64,000 bases of DNA, taken from NCBI GenBank assembly GCA_021811315.1, contig JAJZPF010000008.1, positions 1-64,000 on the forward strand, written 5' to 3'. The position numbers were made by a program, and so were the translations under genes. Under the pieces are notes generated by a model. That model was not told where the DNA came from. It searched no databases and saw only the letters and a program-made list of their open reading frames with translations. Positions 7,977 to 15,552 of this stretch are shown here, one piece after another. The stretch comes from a bacterium (GTDB lineage Bacteria > Elusimicrobiota > Elusimicrobia > Elusimicrobiales > UBA9959). The first letter of the stretch is position 1. Every line of letters starts with the position of its first letter.

Positions 7977-9959
7977 GTGACGCTTGCGGCGCCCCTGGCC
8001 TTGAACACCACTTACACGCTTACCGTCACCGGCGTCGCCGGCGTCAACGGGGCGGCCCTGGGTTCCGGCAATAGCGGCACATTCATAGGCTTCAGCAAGG
8101 CCGCGGTTTACATGGACAACTTCAACCGCGACGGCCAAGCCATACTTGATACGGACATGCCGGCGGCCGACTGGCCGTCGGGCGGGGCGGCGCTGGACAA
8201 CGGCAACTGGTTCGCCTTGTCCACTACCACCAGGCTCTACGGCGGCGCTTCGTTCTTCAGCTGCGACGCCTCCACCCTGACGAAGCAGGCGCAGATCATG
8301 TATGATTCCGCGCTGGCCCTGAACGAAGTATATTACCGGCTCTATTTCAACGCTCCGCCGGCATTCTTCAATATCCCCGACGCGAAATACCAGACCATAG
8401 CTAATATCGACAACGTCACCTACAGCCGGAACGTCAACGCTTACTTGTACATGAACGGCGGGGTTCCGTCCCTGTACATGGAACTTTATAATTCCGCGAA
8501 CGCCTGGGTGGGGAGCCCCAGTATCCCTGTAACCCCGGGGAGGTGGAACTCTTTGGAAGTATACATCTCTACGCCCGCGAATCCTGCGGCCGTGAAAGCG
8601 TGGCTGAACGGCAACAGGATCTGGAGCGTCTCCACTGATTTCAGCGATGCCGTATCATGGAGGCACGCCTATCTGGGGCTGGGCTGGGACAGCCCGAATA
8701 ATTTCGCCAACCCATACCAGCGCGGGCTGTATTTCGACGAGGCCGTGGTTTCCAGCCTGACCTATATAGGCCAGATAGAGAAGCCTAACATGGTCTATGC
8801 CTCGGCCACCGATCCGAACACGGTAAAGGTGTACTTCGACCGGGCCGTCTCCCCAAATGAAACGCAGTGGCAGAATACCGGCACTTACTCCTTCTATCCG
8901 CCGCTGACGATAAATTCCGCGACCATAGAGGATGATTTCCGCGCGGTGTCGCTGAACACGTCCCTGCAGACCAACGCGACGGCTTATATTTTGTCGGTGA
9001 ACTCTTCATACCTGGCCGACGGGGCTGCCAACTCGGCCAACTTTATCGGGCTCAATCCCGGCCGCTACCTGGTTGACGACTTCAACCGTCCCAATAACAG
9101 CATGCTGGTCACGGCTTCCCCGATGGGCGCCTGGGACGAGGTCTGGGATGACAGCGTAAATTCCGTCAGCGTCTCAACCGCGATGTCCTTCCGCAGCAAG
9201 GCCAGCCTTAAGTTGGACGACGTCAGCGCCACGGCTAAGTACGCCCTACTTATGAAAAACGTGAACATCTCCTCTTACGCGTACGTGCGGATGTACGTTT
9301 ATCTCGACGAGAACTTCTTTACCAGTATGGGCAACGGCCAGGTGCACAGCATCCTGGAGATGGACGGGTCCAATTCCGCCTGCAACAACGCCAACGCTAT
9401 TCCCTGTTCCTTGGTCCTTTACGCGTACAAGGAAGTGCCGGGGGATTACCGCCTGGCCATGGAGTTCAACGACACCAATGATGCCTGGCCGGGGGATTAC
9501 AGCACTCCTATCTCCACGGGCGTCTGGAATTCCGTGGAACTGCTGGTCCCTTCCACCGGCACCGCGGCCGTCGGCAAACTTTATCTCAACGGCAGCCTTA
9601 CCGGGCAGGCCACGGCCAATATTTCTGATGCCGGCTATTGGAAAGTGCTTTATATGGGGCTTGGGGGTTCCTCCTCCAACGCATTCACACATAAAATGTA
9701 CATTGACGAGGTAATCGTCTCTACCACCGGCTATATAGGGCCCATCCCGGATTACACTTCGGCCTGCGGACTTAAATACTACGACGGGGCGGGCGTGGTG
9801 CCCCTGGCCTGCGAAAAGCCTGAGAACCTTAATTCGCAGTTGAGGATATATAAAGCGCCTTATACTTACGGTGTCGTGCTTACGGATGTAGACGACCCGA
9901 ATGCGTCCAAAATCCGGGTCAACACCTTGAATGGGCCGCGCGCGGTACGGAAATATTAG
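7977..9959 (+). pseudogene. 5'-truncated surface protein with repeated Ig-like and jelly-roll units and C-terminal AVRKY module
   Basis: 660 codons. The first residues are already inside an Ig-like domain of the Big_5 type (LNTTYTLTVTGVAGVNG), an in-frame stop lies at 7968-7970, and there is no signal peptide, so the natural 5' part is missing. Two similar units follow. Each combines a concanavalin-like beta-sandwich (YMDNFNRDGQ... and LVDDFNRPNN... openings, WNSLEVYIS and WNSVELLVP strands, then YFDEAVVS and YIDEVIVS) with an Ig-like linker (NTVKVYFDRAVSPNE... ATAYILSV). The C-terminal 60 residues (LKYYDG to RAVRKY) match the module at the end of the protein at 711-2519. Probably part of a large secreted carbohydrate- or surface-binding protein. 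If expressed from an upstream frame it would stay in the cytoplasm. Confidence 0.7.
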
Positions 9960-9982
9960 AAGAGTCCCATGAAGGAGGAGCT

Positions 9983-10426
9983 GTGAACAAAGGTCCTTTT
10001 CTTTTTGCCCTGCTGCTACCCGGCGCCGTCATCCCGGCGGCGGCGCGGCCGTCCGGCCCCTTCGCGAAACAGCCGGGGGTGATGGAGGCCGCGGCCAAGC
10101 GCAAGGCGTGGCTGGAGGAAATGAGAAAGGATCCGCTGCGCATGGAATTGTACAGGCTGAGGGAGGCCCTGCGCACCGCCAAGGGCGCCGCCGAAAAAGA
10201 AACCCTGCGCCTGCGGATCTACGAGCTGACCGTGAAGCAGGCCGCCGAGGCCGAAGCCAGGCTGACGCCGGAGCAGAAAGCGGAGCGCGCCGAACGCAGG
10301 AGGAAGAAGGAGGCGGAGCGGGCCGAGCTCGCGCCGCTGCTGGCGCGGCTGAAAGCGGCCGGTACGCCCGAGGAACGCGCCGCCGTCATGGCCCTTATAA
10401 AGGAAGTCAGAAGCAGATACGATTGA
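9983..10426 (+). CDS. Small exported coiled-coil protein
   Basis: 147 residues from a GTG preceded by AAGGAGGAG, which fixes the start. An N-terminal signal peptide (FLFALLLPGAVIPAAA) is followed by about 110 residues that are almost wholly helical and very rich in Ala, Glu, Arg and Lys (KAWLEEMRKD, EKAERAERRRKKEAERAEL), suggesting a periplasmic coiled coil. No domain is recognised. It follows the truncated surface-protein gene by 23 bases and could have been its operon partner, for example a chaperone or secretion accessory. That role is speculation from position. Confidence 0.6.
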   Translation: MNKGPFLFALLLPGAVIPAAARPSGPFAKQPGVMEAAAKRKAWLEEMRKDPLRMELYRLREALRTAKGAAEKETLRLRIYELTVKQAAEAEARLTPEQKAERAERRRKKEAERAELAPLLARLKAAGTPEERAAVMALIKEVRSRYD

Positions 10427-10502
10427 GGCTGCGGCCGGGCGGTGCGTTCAGACTGCCGGTTTATTTAAAAACTTAAGTGGCCGGTTCCCTCCGATAATTG
10501 TT

Positions 10503-10946
10503 ATGGTGACATACAATTACAATTGCAACGGGCGCAAAAAGGAAATGAACCCGGACGGGCGCAAAAAGATAGTAGTACTGGACGATAACGAGATCTTCGC
10601 GGAGCTCCTGGCCGCCGCTATGGAGGAGCATTGCCAGGTGCTGGTGGGGCATACCGGCTTGCAGGGGATAGCCTATTTCCTGGAGGGCGGGGTGGACGCG
10701 GTGGTTACGGACATCTCCATGCCGGATTTCGACGGGCTGCGGATGCTCGAAGAGATGAGCCGCAACCCCGCGCTGCGCCATATCCCGGTGATAGTGGTGA
10801 CGGCTACGCATTTTACCCGGATAAGCAGGGACAGTCTGTCCCGATATTCCCAGGTAATGCGGATGCTGAACAAACAGGAGAGCGTTAGTAAGATATCGGC
10901 CGAGGTGCTGGACGTGCTCGCCGGCGGCGGGCGCTGCGGTTTTTAG
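10503..10946 (+). CDS. Stand-alone response regulator receiver protein
   Basis: 147 residues, a single CheY-like receiver domain without output domain. The acidic pair (LDDNE) and phosphoacceptor aspartate (VVTDISMPDFDG) are present, as is the TAT segment. The canonical lysine appears as NK in RMLNKQES. Translation may begin at 10503 or at the in-frame ATG at 10545, because the first 14 residues (VTYNYNCNGRKKE) are not part of the domain. It is the first of three receiver genes in a row (10503, 10962, 11402), with only 15 bases to the next. No histidine kinase is nearby, so the phosphodonor is unknown. Confidence 0.85.
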   Translation: MVTYNYNCNGRKKEMNPDGRKKIVVLDDNEIFAELLAAAMEEHCQVLVGHTGLQGIAYFLEGGVDAVVTDISMPDFDGLRMLEEMSRNPALRHIPVIVVTATHFTRISRDSLSRYSQVMRMLNKQESVSKISAEVLDVLAGGGRCGF

Positions 10947-10961
10947 GTTTAGGTGCACACT

Positions 10962-11330
10962 ATGAAAAAAAAGATACTGATAGCCGACGACGACCAGGAA
11001 GTGAGGGATTTCTTCAGCGATATACTAGCCGAGGCCGGCTACGAGACCGCCTGCTGCGAGAAGGGAGGGGAGGTTGAAAAGGCCGTCGCGGGGTTTGGCC
11101 CGGACCTGTTGCTGCTCGACGCCATGCTCCCGGGGGTGGACGGGCTTACCCTGGCCCGGCGCATAACCGGGAACCCGGCAACGGCGGCTCTCCCCATTAT
11201 AGTGGTAACCGGGCTGGGTTCCGCTGTCGCCGCATTCGAGAAGTTCCCGCAGGTGAAGGCTCTCATGCATAAGCCCGCCCCGCGCGAAGAACTGCTGGAG
11301 AACATAGGGAAAGCCCTGCAAATGTCGTGA
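10962..11330 (+). CDS. Stand-alone response regulator receiver protein
   Basis: 122 residues comprising one receiver domain: acidic pocket ADDDQ, phosphoacceptor in LLLLDAMLPGVDG, conserved T in VVTGLGS and lysine in LMHKPAPREE. I take the ATG at 10962 as the start; a GTG at 10953 adds three residues. It follows the previous receiver gene closely, so the two are likely cotranscribed. It has no output domain and so must act by protein-protein contact, as CheY does. It is followed by a perfect 10-bp hairpin that may separate it from the third receiver gene. Confidence 0.85.
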   Translation: MKKKILIADDDQEVRDFFSDILAEAGYETACCEKGGEVEKAVAGFGPDLLLLDAMLPGVDGLTLARRITGNPATAALPIIVVTGLGSAVAAFEKFPQVKALMHKPAPREELLENIGKALQMS

Positions 11331-11339
11331 CGTACAGCC

Positions 11340-11362
11340 TAATTACCCTGGAAGGGTAATTA
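11340..11362 (+). promoter_or_regulatory. Perfect 10-bp hairpin between two receiver genes
   Basis: taattaccct at 11340-11349, loop gga, agggtaatta at 11353-11362. There is no T-run after it (the next bases are cggagg), so it does not look like an intrinsic terminator. It could be an mRNA processing or stability element between the genes, or a dyad bound by a regulator. Confidence 0.5.
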
Positions 11363-11401
11363 CGGAGGTGGAGGCGTCATTATAAGGAAACCGCGAAAAT
11401 T

Positions 11402-11788
11402 ATGAAAAGAATGCTGATAGTAGAGGACGATTACCCGGTGCGGGAGATGTACAAGGCCGTGCTGGCCGGCGAGGGTTACGAAGTGGAGGCGGCCAGGAAC
11501 GGCCTGGAGGCGCTCTTGCGCATACCGGCGTTCAAACCGGACCTGCTGGTGCTGGACTTCAACATGCCGGAAATGACCGGCCTGGAACTGGCGGGGCGCC
11601 TTAAGGCCAGCCTTGACCCGGCCCTGCGCGCGATACCGTTCATAGTGATGACCGGGGAATCCAATATGCCGCCGGAGGTGCGGGCGGCTTTCGAGAGGAA
11701 CCCCGCCTGCGCGGCTTTCCTGCCCAAGAACGTGGACGTGGAGATGCTGGCCCGGGCGGTACGTTCCGTGCTGGGCGGTGGTGAATAG
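11402..11788 (+). CDS. Stand-alone response regulator receiver protein
   Basis: 128 residues, one receiver domain with the pocket EDDY, phosphoacceptor LLVLDFNMPEMTG, the T in VMTGES and lysine in FLPKNVD. AAGGAAA precedes the ATG by about 10 bases. It belongs to the same short cluster as the two preceding receiver genes but is separated from them by the hairpin at 11340. No output domain and no partner kinase are visible. Paralogy with the upstream genes is moderate, so the cluster probably arose by old duplication and not by recent amplification. Confidence 0.85.
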   Translation: MKRMLIVEDDYPVREMYKAVLAGEGYEVEAARNGLEALLRIPAFKPDLLVLDFNMPEMTGLELAGRLKASLDPALRAIPFIVMTGESNMPPEVRAAFERNPACAAFLPKNVDVEMLARAVRSVLGGGE

Positions 11789-11932
11789 CGTGCCCCGCTG
11801 TTCCGTCCCAGCTACCCGAGACCACAAAACAGGCAGTAATTCCCACCTAACCGAGACCGCATTGGCTGGTTCCATTCCCAATTATTGATACCTGCATAAG
11901 CAATGTCCTATACTATGGGCTGGAGGTGCGCC

Positions 11933-12394
11933 ATGCGCCCATTCGGCAGCCCGCAGCAACTGGAACAACGACGTATGCAGGCGGTCGTTTTGTTTCAAAA
12001 CGGATTCCAGCCTGTTGATGTAGCAAAAAAGCTCAAGGTGGATAGGCGCTCCGCGCGCCGCTGGAAAGCGGCCTATCTCAAATCCGGCCGCAAAAGCCTT
12101 AAGGCAAAGCCCTCTCTCGGACGTCCGCCCAAGCTTTCCGCTAAACGCAAATCCCGGCTCGCAAAACTGCTCCGTAAAGGCGCAACAAGCGCCGGTTTCT
12201 TTACGGACCTCTGGACCTGCCCCCGCGTGGCGGCCGTGATCGAAAAGGAATTCCGGGTCAGTTATCATGTCGACCATATAGGCAGGCTCCTGCGCTCCCT
12301 GGGCTGGACTCCGCAGAAACCGGAACGCCGCGCCAGGGAACGCGATGAAAAAGCCATAAGAACTTGGGTGCGCACAACCTGGCCCTACATTTAA
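11933..12394 (+). pseudogene. IS630-type transposase, N-terminal helix-turn-helix part only
   Basis: 153 residues from an ATG preceded by GGAGGT. It contains the tandem helix-turn-helix DNA-binding region of IS630 transposases (VDVAKKLKVDRRSARRWK, then SLGRPPKLS, then VSYHVDHIGRLLRSLGW) and the linker ERDEKAIRTWV. The frame stops at 12392 exactly at a run of seven A (12393-12399). In the -1 frame the expected continuation WP-x-LKKARKL can be read for about a dozen codons before another stop, and the DDE catalytic domain is absent. The element is therefore dead, although it retains what looks like the slippery site (A AAA AAG). No terminal inverted repeats are recognised. Confidence 0.75.
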
Positions 12395-12450
12395 AAAAAG
12401 CCCGCAAGTTGAGCGATTCTTTTCATTGCCGGAAAATTTAAATTTGGCTG

Positions 12451-13236
12451 TTATCGTCTCTTCCAGCCTTTTAGAGCGGCGTATTTCATAATGCCCCGGT
12501 AAATAGCTTTGGCGATCTTGGCGCGGATTTTTTTATCGTTAAGTTTCTTCTGGTCCGTGGAGTTGGTCATGAAGCCCATTTCCACGAGTATGCCGGGCGC
12601 ATAGGTGCCGCGGAGCACGTAAAAAGCCGCCTGCTTGACGCCGCGGTTGGCGAACGGGGCGCCCTTGCCCATCTCGGCCGCCACCAGGCCCGCCAGGAAG
12701 CTGCCGTCGTTTAAGTATTCGTTACGTGCCATTGAGTGAAGCAGCATGGCCGCAGGGTCGCCTTGCCCGCCCTCTTCCAGAGCCGTCACGGAGTTTTCAT
12801 AATCGGCCACTTCGGCCGCCCAGGGATCGGAGGCTTTTTCAGACATGAAGTATATCTCGAAGCCGTTTTCTTTGCGGTTGCCGCAGGCGTTGGCGTGGAT
12901 GGAGATGAAAATATCGGCTTTGAAGTCGTTGGCGATGCGGGACCGCTCGGCCAGCGGGATAAACACGTCCGTTTCGCGCGTAAGCAGCGTGGCAAACAGT
13001 TTCTCTTTTTTAAGCAAAGCGTAAAGTTCTTTAGCGGCCAGCAGGTTCAGCTCTTTTTCTTTAAGGCCGAACCGTCTGGGACCGCCGGGATCTTTGCCGC
13101 CATGGCCGGCGTCGATCACTATTTTCTTGATACCGGTCTTTTTCAGAATTACTTTATCCGGGATAGCGGGCCCCCCGGAAAAGACGGTCGCCGGGAAGAA
13201 CAGCGCGGCGAAAACGAAGGCTATGGTTCTTTGCAT
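12451..13236 (-). CDS. N-acetylmuramoyl-L-alanine amidase (Amidase_3), exported
   Basis: 261 residues. The signal peptide covers about the first 20 residues, so the enzyme should act in the periplasm. Zinc ligands of the Amidase_3 fold are all visible: H45 in IDAGHGGKDPG, E62 in KEKELNLL and H114 in ISIHANA. The catalytic glutamate is E219 in ILVEMGFMTN. It cleaves the amide bond between MurNAc and the stem peptide during wall turnover or cell separation. No LysM, SPOR or AMIN domain is attached. The start overlaps the end of the upstream M15-type gene by 16 bases, so the two are cotranscribed and likely act together on peptidoglycan. Confidence 0.9.
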   Translation of the reverse strand: MQRTIAFVFAALFFPATVFSGGPAIPDKVILKKTGIKKIVIDAGHGGKDPGGPRRFGLKEKELNLLAAKELYALLKKEKLFATLLTRETDVFIPLAERSRIANDFKADIFISIHANACGNRKENGFEIYFMSEKASDPWAAEVADYENSVTALEEGGQGDPAAMLLHSMARNEYLNDGSFLAGLVAAEMGKGAPFANRGVKQAAFYVLRGTYAPGILVEMGFMTNSTDQKKLNDKKIRAKIAKAIYRGIMKYAALKGWKRR

Positions 13237-13853
13237 AAGTTAAGCCGGTTTTTTCTTTGCGGCCGTGCGCTTTTCCGCCGCCTGGCGCCGAGGCGCGGCT
13301 TTTTTGCCTTTCCGGACGGTCTTTGCCGGGCGCGGCGGACATAACGCTTGCGCGGCGGTTTTTTTACCACCCAATAGCGCACCTTGCCTACGTCCAGGTG
13401 GGTAAAGCCCTTAGTCGGATAATAGCCCACGCCGCCGGCGCCGAGCTTCAACCCGTATTTCTTTACTGCCGTAGAGCTGTAACCGGGAATCTTTATATCG
13501 GCTGCCCAGCCCAGCATGTGAAGGCTGTTTTTAGCCGCGCCCGGCAGCTGGCCGTTAAGCTTCGGGGTCCGGTAGCCGCTCAGGAGGATGAGTCCTTTTT
13601 TTCCGAACCTGTCCTCTACCGCATCCAGCAGTTCCAGCAGTTTTACCGGGACGGGCATTTCGCGCCCGGTCAGACTGCAGCGCATCAGGCGGGTCACCTT
13701 GTCCAGTTCAGTCTGGTTGTAAGTGCCGTCCTTGTTGCGGTAGCGCGCGTTGAGCTTCTCCCCTGTATCCTGGCGGGTGAGCGTGGAATTGTAGGAAACA
13801 TAAGGGCGATTATCGCTAGTTTCCCCTGAAAGTTTTCCCTCTTCCGCCTGCAC
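13221..13853 (-). pseudogene. M15/DUF882-type peptidase truncated at its N-terminus by the IS91-like element
   Basis: The catalytic domain is intact: H112 and D119 in SLHMLGWAADI, and H152 and D154 in THLDVGKVRYW, the zinc site of the peptidase M15/DUF882 group that trims peptidoglycan peptides. The first 23 codons (13853-13785) come from the terminal repeat of the IS91-like element, so the original signal peptide has been replaced. The protein may now stay in the cytoplasm. The C-terminal 45-50 residues are extremely basic (KKPPRKRYVRRARQRPSGKA and onward), a tail not needed for catalysis that might bind a polyanion. It is translationally coupled to the amidase gene downstream. I class it as damaged, but the catalytic part could still be expressed from the element. 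Confidence 0.7.
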
Positions 13854-15431
13854 AAATTTTTCCGAGAATCTCCCTATTCCGCTATAATAACAAAAAGCGG
13901 GTTCTTTTTCGTGTTTTTTCGCGCGGTTTCCCGGCCCGTCAGGCGGCGGGCTGGTTTCAGATGGTGAGGGAGTTCAGTCTTCCGGAGCCGGCGGGTCTAT
14001 TGCGTCGTATTGGTCTACCCGCGTGTCCAGCTGGCAGTCTTCATCCGGCGGGCCGCGTTTTACAGCATATAAAGACTGAGCCGGCGCCGGCCGGAATTTA
14101 GGGAATTCCGCCGGCAGGCCGAAATGGTTTAAGAGCCGCACAAGTTCTTTGTCTTTGAAGATAACGGCGACCGGCTTAAGTTCCAGGTTGCATTTGGGGC
14201 AGATAAGCGGGAAGACCTCGAACACCCGCGCCAGGCAGGCGGCCCAGGAGCGGGCCTTATTTTTTAACTTTTCAGACCTTTCAGCAGTAAGAACCTTTTT
14301 AGCTTCCTTTTCCGCTTTGGCGGTCAGTGCGCGCCGCAGCGGCGAGCGCGGCGCCAGTGCGCCGTAATAATGCACCAGGTTTTTATGCGGCGGCGGCATC
14401 AATAATCCCCAGCGCCGCATGAATTCCAGCGCGTCCATAGTCATCAGCTCCGGCTTACCATCCCGGCGCGCGGCACGGTAAATCACGGTTTTTGTCGCGG
14501 CCGCGTAGATAAGCCGGCTCACGGATAGGGCCGGGCGGGAGCAGTATTCCACCAGCCGTTCCAGACCTGGGCGGTTTCGCGGGTAAATAACAACCTCTTT
14601 ATGCAGCGAAAAGCCGGAGTTCTTCCACTTCAGCATCTGCTCGGCGGCTTCCGGCGGCAGGCAGCCCATATTGCGCAGGCGGCGCAACAACTGCCTGCGT
14701 ATAACCGCCACGATCTTAAAGAGTTCCTCTTCATTGGGGCCGGGAGCAGGAGAAAAGACCAATTCCTTTAGGCCCACCAACCCCTCCTTTAACACGAACG
14801 CGCCGTCCAAGACTACGGCGTGCACATGCACGTGCAGGTTAAGCGCTCCGCCGAAGCGCTGGATGAAATGCAGTTGCGCCGCGGTTCCCTCAGTTTTACT
14901 TTTTATAAACCTGCGTATCGCGTGCGCCAGTATTTTTGAAAGATACCCTGACAATTCAGGCCGGGAGCTCATGAAATAGCGCAGCCGCTTGGGAATGACC
15001 AGCACCCATTGGCGGTAGCGCGCCTGGGGCAGCAGGCGGCCCATAGCGGCGGCGGTTATAATGGCTGAGCGCTTAGCGTCGCAGCTGGGGCAAAGTCCGC
15101 GGCGCTTGCAGGAGAAGGCTACAAAAACATCATGCCCACATTCCGGACAGAGGTAGCGCACCGCGCCGTAGCGCATGACGCCGCACTCGCTGAATTTCTC
15201 AAGCGCGTTTATTACGGACGGGTGGGGGCGCGGCCTGGGCGAGGGCGACTCTTTCAGGCGCTCTTTGAATTCAAGCAGGTTATCGAGGACTATCCGGTTT
15301 AGCGGATTCTTAGAGGTATTGCGCGCGCGGTAATGAGCGCTGTTAATACTGTGCTGTCGGCTTTCGGACCTGCGCCCGCCAGCTAAAGCAGAAGTTCCAT
15401 CCACAGCGCACATGTTCCCCCCAAGAAACAT
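13786..15431 (-). mobile_element. IS91-like insertion element, right end defined at 13786
   Basis: The element contains an apparently full-length transposase (13974-15431). Its downstream end is fixed at 13786 because the flanking similarity between the two copies in the window stops there (300 in the other copy). The 188 bases between the transposase stop and 13786 include a GC-rich hairpin (gcccg...cgggc near 13933-13951) and an AT-rich stretch, as expected for an oriIS-type terminus. The upstream (terIS) end cannot be placed but must lie between about 15432 and 15552. No flanking direct repeats are expected for this family and none are seen. The element separates two peptidoglycan hydrolase genes and truncates one. 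Confidence 0.8.
13974..15431 (-). CDS. tnpA: IS91-family HUH transposase
   Basis: 485 residues. The N-terminal zinc-binding domain has CPECGHDVF followed by CKRRGLCPSCDAKR. The HUH metal-binding motif is NLHVHVHAVVLDG. Downstream the segment LVHYYGALAPRSPLRRAL carries candidate catalytic tyrosines, and a second cysteine pair (PLICPKCNLELKP) lies near the C-terminus. This layout is typical of IS91/IS801 enzymes, which move by rolling-circle replication from one end of the element. The domain proper begins near residue 40, so the true start may be internal (for example the ATG seven codons in). The last 74 codons are repeated in the fragment at 300-710. It appears intact. Confidence 0.9.
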   Translation of the reverse strand: MFLGGNMCAVDGTSALAGGRRSESRQHSINSAHYRARNTSKNPLNRIVLDNLLEFKERLKESPSPRPRPHPSVINALEKFSECGVMRYGAVRYLCPECGHDVFVAFSCKRRGLCPSCDAKRSAIITAAAMGRLLPQARYRQWVLVIPKRLRYFMSSRPELSGYLSKILAHAIRRFIKSKTEGTAAQLHFIQRFGGALNLHVHVHAVVLDGAFVLKEGLVGLKELVFSPAPGPNEEELFKIVAVIRRQLLRRLRNMGCLPPEAAEQMLKWKNSGFSLHKEVVIYPRNRPGLERLVEYCSRPALSVSRLIYAAATKTVIYRAARRDGKPELMTMDALEFMRRWGLLMPPPHKNLVHYYGALAPRSPLRRALTAKAEKEAKKVLTAERSEKLKNKARSWAACLARVFEVFPLICPKCNLELKPVAVIFKDKELVRLLNHFGLPAEFPKFRPAPAQSLYAVKRGPPDEDCQLDTRVDQYDAIDPPAPED

Positions 15432-15552
15432 CAGGCCGCATGAATAGCATAGCAGGCTAACCCGTCAAGGGCGTGTCGTGATGAAATGGAGCGGGGCGAT
15501 AAGCAGCCCTGCGCATATTGATTCCGTCAGCCTGTTTATGTAGTATTCCTAT

